DNA from: Jiangella aurantiaca
GTDB taxonomy: Bacteria > Actinomycetota > Actinomycetes > Jiangellales > Jiangellaceae
Reading direction: 5' to 3'
Length of the DNA stretch: 64,000 nt
Assembly: GCF_004349105.1 (NCBI RefSeq)
Contig: NZ_SMLB01000011.1
Coordinates: forward strand, 1-64,000
Part shown: positions 60,501 through 64,000 of the stretch, in pieces
Numbering within the stretch: position 1 is the stretch's first letter
How the letters are laid out: every line of letters starts with the position of its first letter
Notes under the pieces: generated by a model
Told to the model about the DNA's origin: nothing
The model's input: only the letters and a program-made list of their open reading frames with translations
Database searches by the model: none
Program-made: the position numbers and the translations under genes

Positions 60501-60549
60501 GCGCGGCTGGCTGCTGGCGTACGCCGACGCGCTGCGGGCTCAGCTGTGA
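54523..60549 (+). CDS. Secreted ThuA / PQQ-type sugar dehydrogenase multidomain protein 2
   Basis: 2008 residues, exported (signal to ~34). Domains: ThuA ~42-260 (VLIFTKTTQFRHTEAI, GGGIVAIHNAADMRG); sugar dehydrogenase propeller ~285-730 (EDGLLGIALHPDF, PGHTGGGLEFDANGNLY, RPEIYAMGFRNPFRF); PKD ~732-815; unnamed His-motif segment ~825-922 (ALGHDDHPHP); CBM6-like ~925-1046; Ig-like ~1053-1140; three DUF1349-like sandwiches ~1141-1340, ~1345-1545 and ~1547-1755 (the second and third each begin after a Cys, DQFDGSELNDRRW and DEFDGSAIDGCRW); two Ig-like repeats ~1757-1930; C-terminal FIMAH-like helical module ~1932-2008. It is longer than its paralogues because of the added sandwiches. TGGAGGA precedes the ATG. 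A 16-bp stem terminator follows. Substrate unknown. Confidence 0.9.
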   Translation: MFVALRQRWARLLAVPLAALLAIPLLTALPSSAHEGEHGEAAHVLIFTKTTQFRHTEAITQGVPVLQAAFEAAGITSEHTEDSSIFNDEDLAHFDALVMFQASGDPWTAEEKAAMERYQQAGGGIVAIHNAADMRGNYAWWDTLIGSLMPGHAATGTSPGLPGTVRVEDQTHPSTTHLPQRWQRADEWYNFSTNVRGTAHVLATMDETTYNPGSNAMGYDHPISWCKPYDGGRAWVTAMGHFGAHYTQEADFVQHIVGGVQWAAGVAEGDCGGTVWEQFERVPLDQNTSAPFAMDVAPDGRVFFTELVRGEIRVYDPATQTTSTAITIPVYSGGEDGLLGIALHPDFEQNGHLYVYHSKASANDSDPANFISTLSRFTVGPNSQIDPASEEVILEVPARRLPDEPGHTGGGLEFDANGNLYLGVGDDVNPHSEPSGGYAPLSERDGTFHDARATSANTNDLRGKVLRITPQPDGGYTIPEGNMFPPGTEGTRPEIYAMGFRNPFRFSIDPETGALGVADYAPDNSQANANRGPAGMVEWNLIKEPGFYGWPLCIGPNEPYRDVDYRTNPVTVGDYFDCANPVNDSVRNTGLTQLPPAQQPAMWYGYQTSSVPAVIPAGGGLAPMGGPFYDFDPALESDTKFPEYYDGKPFFYEWSKNKMYSIDLNEQSGALEKINPFLPGEQWMAPIDSTFGPDGSLYVLDWGGGFGRDNPNSGLYRVDYVSGSRSPVAHATATPDSGHAPLTVQLDGSGSSDPENEALTYAWDFTDDGTVDSTEPEASFTYTENGVYNARLTVTDPHGKTGTTTVPITVGNTRPEVDFDLPPDGAFFDFGDTVEWNVEVTDVEDTEIADEDVVIQPALGHDDHPHPAEPLSGRTGSLETALGGGHSEDMNVFYILNARYTDGGAGGGIPPLTGEDTSLLFPRQREAEFYDDAEGITTGSSRDIEGHGTAIAGQNGAWASFDPVNLLNVDALVLRASSVAGGPIELRRDAPDGPLLGTGQVPATGAGAYADVVVDVDDPGESFTLYAVFPGAGERRLNFVEADGKGAATTTKPKVAITAPTPADELEPGEIQVTAQASDAENTITQVEFFAGDQSIGVDTEAPYAVTWTVTEEQRYRLTAVATNDLGVSTTSRIVQVEVGDLFGDWQTFSHANANGTFDRPDTNTWVIETGGANMWQGTDQYSAVYLPGAAGATGDQWTATAKVVSQTNSNNSAKAGLIVRNDVTQPGVSPGYAAMAMRAGNSFEWLRDSDGNGQLDASTGAGTHGYPAWVRIVRDGDQYTSYWSRDGETFTQVGDPVTLPGAADVQDIGLAVTAHSSTARSTAVFTDFVLEDGLPGPDPEPEEPPVCLITGTDQFDGSELNDRRWTTVRSADGLPVSVADGGLVLPVTNGDINEASTGPISYVGQPTRAGAWTVETEVSLAHTREWQHAGLLMHGSDDDYVKLAFTRNSSGGRLLEFQTEAGGTRTWHASVTLPADFPATAHLRLASNGTQVTAAYSADGTTWTALSGAAQVIEDSTIGLMAAGDTAAHAVNAVFDHFTITPDVEDDGEREPSDEFDGSAIDGCRWNAVVRYDSSKVSMADGRLSIQTQPGDINGSANEDPRNFILQEVPEGDWTIETRLTPTMLHQWQLAGFVVYGDDDNYVKFDVVAQNAPGAAKDLHAELVSEKGAQFGNGGNRNIDIPETSESGWFYLRLTKSGDTYTAEISDGGVTWTPLGEPVTNDAELTSFGLMAIGPDQTQPVTVAFDYFRVLQDSAPPVVEVAADPAAPNGDNGWYVSPVTVSASATDDSGGDVAIEVSVGGGEWASYTGPVNVTADGVHELRFRGTDPAGNTSEPVAATVRLDATAPEVTVGGVTDGATYDLATALEAAATATDAGSGVAAVAVTLDGAAVTNPATLTPAVGAHELVAAATDQAGNVTEVSVSFEVVATYDGAKALVQQYRDDRTVNRNQGVQLSTYLANAERLAGQGVTAGAAEQLDRFAAVAEGVTDETARGWLLAYADALRAQL

Positions 60550-60563
60550 CACCTCGCTGAGAC

Positions 60564-60603
60564 GTGCCGGGCGGCGGTGGTCATCGTCACCGCCGCCCGG
60601 CAC
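60564..60603. terminator. Strong hairpin terminator after ThuA protein 2
   Basis: GTGCCGGGCGGCGGTG (60564-60579) and CACCGCCGCCCGGCAC (60588-60603) make a perfect 16-bp stem with an 8-base loop, 15 bp after the stop. Confidence 0.9.
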
Positions 60604-60678
60604 CCACCCAGCATCACACTCGGGCCGAGAGTGGACGGGGTTCAAGGGGCGCACGTCATGTTCGAGCAGGAGGCACTG

Positions 60679-63600
60679 GTGCCACACCATTCGAGATCCC
60701 GACGACCGCTGTTCAGATCCGTGGCCACCGCCGCGGCGGGAGCGCTGCTGCTGCCGCTCGGCGCCACCGCGACGACAGCCGCAGCTGACCCCCTCATCGA
60801 ACCCATGCACGAGGGCGTCCACGTTCTCGTGTTCAGCAAGACCGCCGGCTTCCGGCACGACTCCATCCCGACCGGCATCGCCACCATCCAGGAGCTCGGC
60901 GCCGAACGCGGCTGGGAGGTCACCGCGACGGAGGACGCGGCCACCTTCACCCCCGAGAACCTCGCGCAGTACGACGTCGTCGTCTGGCTGTCCACCACCG
61001 GCGACGTCCTGAACGACGAGCAGCAGGCGGCCTTCGAGGCCTACATCGCGGACGGCGGCGGGTACGCCGGCGTGCACGCGGCCGCCGACACCGAGTACGA
61101 CTGGGCCTGGTACGGCGGGCTGGTCGGCGCGTACTTCCAGTCGCACCCGCAGATCCAGCCGGCCACCGTCGTCGTCGAGGACCGCGTCCACCCGTCCACA
61201 CAGCACCTGCCGGACCGGTGGGCGCGCACCGACGAGTGGTACGACTACCGCGCCAACCCGCGCGGCGACGTGCACGTGCTGGCGTCGCTGGACGCCGACA
61301 GCTACACCGGCGACGTCATGGGTGCGGACCACCCCATCGCCTGGTGCCACGACTACGAGGGCGGCCGGTCCTGGTACACCGGCGGCGGGCACACCCAGGC
61401 GTCCTACGCCGAGCCCGAGTTCCGCGAACACCTCGCCGGCGGCATCGAGACCGCCGCCGGAGCGGCCGACGCCGACTGCGGCGCCACCGTCACCGAGAAC
61501 TTCGACCAGGTCACGCTGGCCCGCGGCCCCGAGGAGATGGGCGAGCCGATGGGCGTCGCCGTGCTGCCCGACGGCAGCGCGCTGCACACCTCGCGCGACG
61601 GCCGGGTCTTCTACACCGCGGCGGCCGGCCAGACGACACTGGCGGCCGACGTGCCGGTGTACGACTTCCGCGAGGACGGCATGCAGGGCATCGCCCTGGA
61701 CCCGGACTTCGCGACCAACGGCTGGGTGTACCTCTACTACTCGCCGCCGCTGAACACGCCGCCCGGCGAGGTCGTCCACTCCAGCCTGGACCCGTCGGTC
61801 TGGGAGGCCTACGAGGGCCATAACAATCTGTCGCGCTTCAAGTTCGCCGACGGCGTGCTGGACCTGGCGTCGGAGCAGGTGATCCTGCAGGTGCCGCAGG
61901 ACCGCGGCAACTGCTGCCACCACGGGGGCGAGATCGACTTCGACGCCGACGGCAACCTCTACCTGTCCACGGGCGACGACACCGACCCGTTCGAGTCCAA
62001 CGGGTACGCGCCGATCGACGACCGTCCGACCCGCGCGCCGCAGTTCGACGCCCGCCGCACGTCGGGCAACACCAACGACCTGCGCGGGAAGATCCTGAGG
62101 ATCACCGTTCAGGAGGACGGCGGCTATACCGTCCCGGAGGGCAACCTGTTCGCTCCCGGCGCGGACGGCACCCGGCCGGAGATCTACGCGATGGGCTTCC
62201 GCAACCCCTTCCGCATCAGCGTCGACCAGAAGACCGGCGATGTGTGGGTGGGCGACTACGGCCCGGACTCCGGCGGCCCGAACCAGTACGGCCCCGGCGG
62301 CCAGGTCGAGTTCAACCGGATCACCGAGCCGGGCAACTTCGGCTGGCCGTACTGCACCGGCCGGAACACGCCGGCGGAGACGTACGCCGACCGCGAGTTC
62401 ACCTCGTACTACGGCATCGACCCGAACACCGGCCAGCCGGACCCGAACACCGGCACCAACGACCCGGTGGGTGAGAAGTTCGACTGCGCCAACGGGCCGG
62501 TGAACGACTCCGCGCTGAACACCGGGTTACCGACGGTGCCGCCGGCGCAGCCGGCCTGGCTGCCGTACGACGGCGGCTCGGTGCCCGAGCTCGGCAGCGG
62601 CAGCGAGTCGCCGATGGCCGGCCCGGTCTACCGGTACGACCCCGCGCTGGAGTCCGACACGAAGTTCCCCGAGTACTACGACGGGCAGTTCTTCGCCTAC
62701 GAGTTCGGCCGGCGGTGGATCAAGAACATGTCCGTCGCGTCCGACGGCACGCCACTGCACATCGGCTCCTTCTCGAGCTTCATGCAGAACACCCAGCTGA
62801 TGGACCTGGAGTTCGGCCCCGAGGGCTCGCTGTACGTCCTCGACTACGGCACCGGGTTCTTCAACGGCGACGAGAACTCCGCGCTCTACCGCATCGACTA
62901 CGTCGCCGGCACCCGCTCGCCGTCCGCCGTCGCCACCGCGACGCCGACGTCCGGGCCGGCGCCGCTGACCGTCCAGTTCTCCTCGGCGGGCTCCGACGAC
63001 CCCGACCCGGGCGACGTCCTCAGCTACGCGTGGGACTTCGAGAGCGACGGGACGGTCGACGCCACCGAGCCGGACGCGTCGTTCACGTACACCGCCAACG
63101 GCGAGTACACCGCGACCCTGACGGTCACCGACCAGACCGGCAACGAAGGCGTGGCCACCGCGCACATCGTGGTCGGCAACACCGCGCCGGTCGTCGAGTT
63201 CGAGTCGCCGCCCAACGGCGGCCTGTTCACCTTCGGGCAGGACGTCGCGTTCGAGGTCACTGTCACCGACCCGGACGGGCAACCGGTCGACTGCGCCGAC
63301 GTCGAGGTGACGTTCGCGCTGGGCCACGACCAGCACACCCACGGCGGCGAGAGCGTGACCGGGTGCTCCGGCACCATCTCGACCGGCACCGACGGCTCGC
63401 ACGGCACCGACGACAACATGTTCGGGTTGCTACTGGCCGAGTACACCGACACGCCGCCGACGCCGGACACCGTCCCCGTCACCGGCACCGCCGAGCTCGT
63501 GCTGCAGCCGCGGCACCGCCAGGCCGAGCACTTCACGGCGCAGAACGGCATCCAGGTGGTCAGCCACGGTGGAGCGGAGGGCGGCGCCCGGGTCGGCTAC

Positions 63601-64000
63601 ATCGAGCCCGGCGACTGGATCGCGTTCGAGCCGTACGACCTCGCGGGCGCGAAGTCGGTGCAGATGCGGGTGTCGGCCGGCGGCCCCGGCGGCACCGTCG
63701 AGGTGCGCACGGGTGCCCCCGACGGGCCGCTCGCGGCCACCGTGCAGGTGCCGCACACCGGCAGCCCGGACAACTACGTCGACCTCGACCCCGTCCCGCT
63801 GACCGACCCGGGGACCGGGACCGGCCCGCTGTACCTGGTGTTCCAGGGCAGTGGCGGCGGCCTCATGGACATCGACGCGTTCACGTTCAGCAGCGACCCG
63901 GGCGCCTGCCCGGACCCGGACGCGGAGGTCGATCCGAACGACGAGTTCGACGGCACCGCGCTGGACCGCTGCCGCTGGACGACGATCCTGCGGCCGAACC
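60679..64000 (+). CDS. Secreted ThuA / PQQ-type sugar dehydrogenase multidomain protein 3 (3' end outside window)
   Basis: 1107 residues are visible and the frame is still open at the window end. GTG 60679 with AGGAGG five bases upstream is preferred; ATG 60658 (AAGGGG) would add seven residues. Signal to ~37 (FRSVATAAAGALLLPLGATA). ThuA ~45-255 (VLVFSKTAGFRHDSIPTGIA, GGGYAGVHAAADTEYDW); propeller ~280-755 (EDGMQGIALDPDF, CCHHGGEIDFDADGNLYLST, RPEIYAMGFRNPFR), with one insert (SSLDPSVWEAYEGHNNLSRF); PKD ~755-835; unnamed His-motif segment ~840-935 (ALGHDQHTHGGE); CBM6 ~945-1072 (RQAEHFTAQNGIQVV); start of a DUF1349-like domain (DEFDGTALDRCRW). It resembles protein 1 more than protein 2, especially in ThuA. 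Same likely role: extracellular sugar oxidation and binding. Confidence 0.88.
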   Translation, partial: MPHHSRSRRPLFRSVATAAAGALLLPLGATATTAAADPLIEPMHEGVHVLVFSKTAGFRHDSIPTGIATIQELGAERGWEVTATEDAATFTPENLAQYDVVVWLSTTGDVLNDEQQAAFEAYIADGGGYAGVHAAADTEYDWAWYGGLVGAYFQSHPQIQPATVVVEDRVHPSTQHLPDRWARTDEWYDYRANPRGDVHVLASLDADSYTGDVMGADHPIAWCHDYEGGRSWYTGGGHTQASYAEPEFREHLAGGIETAAGAADADCGATVTENFDQVTLARGPEEMGEPMGVAVLPDGSALHTSRDGRVFYTAAAGQTTLAADVPVYDFREDGMQGIALDPDFATNGWVYLYYSPPLNTPPGEVVHSSLDPSVWEAYEGHNNLSRFKFADGVLDLASEQVILQVPQDRGNCCHHGGEIDFDADGNLYLSTGDDTDPFESNGYAPIDDRPTRAPQFDARRTSGNTNDLRGKILRITVQEDGGYTVPEGNLFAPGADGTRPEIYAMGFRNPFRISVDQKTGDVWVGDYGPDSGGPNQYGPGGQVEFNRITEPGNFGWPYCTGRNTPAETYADREFTSYYGIDPNTGQPDPNTGTNDPVGEKFDCANGPVNDSALNTGLPTVPPAQPAWLPYDGGSVPELGSGSESPMAGPVYRYDPALESDTKFPEYYDGQFFAYEFGRRWIKNMSVASDGTPLHIGSFSSFMQNTQLMDLEFGPEGSLYVLDYGTGFFNGDENSALYRIDYVAGTRSPSAVATATPTSGPAPLTVQFSSAGSDDPDPGDVLSYAWDFESDGTVDATEPDASFTYTANGEYTATLTVTDQTGNEGVATAHIVVGNTAPVVEFESPPNGGLFTFGQDVAFEVTVTDPDGQPVDCADVEVTFALGHDQHTHGGESVTGCSGTISTGTDGSHGTDDNMFGLLLAEYTDTPPTPDTVPVTGTAELVLQPRHRQAEHFTAQNGIQVVSHGGAEGGARVGYIEPGDWIAFEPYDLAGAKSVQMRVSAGGPGGTVEVRTGAPDGPLAATVQVPHTGSPDNYVDLDPVPLTDPGTGTGPLYLVFQGSGGGLMDIDAFTFSSDPGACPDPDAEVDPNDEFDGTALDRCRWTTILRPN

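Noticed and set aside
54607-61923. Minus-strand frame of more than 2400 codons opposite ThuA proteins 2 and 3
   Set aside because: It crosses the 16-bp terminator and two gene borders of the real plus-strand genes. The composition is that of an antisense shadow.

Overview
The window is about 72% GC by eye. It carries GTG starts, TANNNT-type -10 boxes directly upstream of start codons (leaderless genes), IdeR/DtxR-type iron boxes, a Zur box, LPDTG wall anchors and an actinobacterial housekeeping order (isoprenyl transferase, znu/zur, glyS, dus, ppdK, dgt, dnaG). It is a chromosomal segment of a high-GC actinomycete. The gene content would suit a Jiangella-like organism, but that genus is a guess from memory, not a search result. 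I found no rRNA, tRNA, CRISPR array, transposase or prophage.

Layout. 1-6220: end of an isoprenyl transferase, a MarR regulator, an ECF sigma factor with a C-terminal extension, a zinc uptake operon (znuA-znuC-znuB) and the divergent zur. 6258-16975: an accessory block with a secreted multidomain sialidase, an iron-boxed acyl-ligase/carrier-protein/membrane-acyltransferase fusion, and a convergent iron-boxed Fe(III) ABC operon that ends with a DUF3626-like gene. 17021-23554: mostly backbone (small membrane protein, ABM-domain protein, YibE/F, glycyl-tRNA synthetase, an ABC-2 exporter, tRNA-dihydrouridine synthase). 23555-29826: a LacI-type operator region, a giant secreted ThuA/sugar-dehydrogenase protein and a secreted glycoamylase-like protein. 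29947-40467: a small membrane protein, pyruvate phosphate dikinase, two tandem LPDTG surface proteins, L-2-hydroxyglutarate oxidase, dGTPase, an Fpg/Nei glycosylase and DnaG.

40489-45871: a coiled-coil membrane protein, an RraA-like aldolase, a 46-residue Cys-containing peptide next to a DsbA/FrnE-like oxidoreductase, xylulokinase, and a flavin monooxygenase/FMN reductase pair. 45890-64000: a sugar-utilisation island. It has a ROK repressor, divergent from a five-gene unit with overlapping ends (Gfo/Idh/MocA oxidoreductase, ribose-type ABC ATPase, two permeases, lipoprotein receptor). This is followed by a TIM-barrel isomerase/epimerase and two more giant ThuA/sugar-dehydrogenase proteins, the last cut by the window end.

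How the genes may work together (inference): the three giant extracellular proteins share ThuA, a PQQ-type sugar dehydrogenase, PKD, an unnamed His-motif segment, CBM6 and DUF1349-like domains. They may oxidise polysaccharide-derived sugars at the cell surface. The products would be imported by the ROK-controlled ABC system and processed by the Gfo/Idh/MocA enzyme and the isomerase. The two other notable systems are the single-gene iron-regulated acyl-activation/transfer protein, and a putative two-site redox regulon marked by GTTGA-N4-TCAAC dyads. A family of long intergenic hairpins occurs three times, at or near junctions between backbone and accessory DNA.
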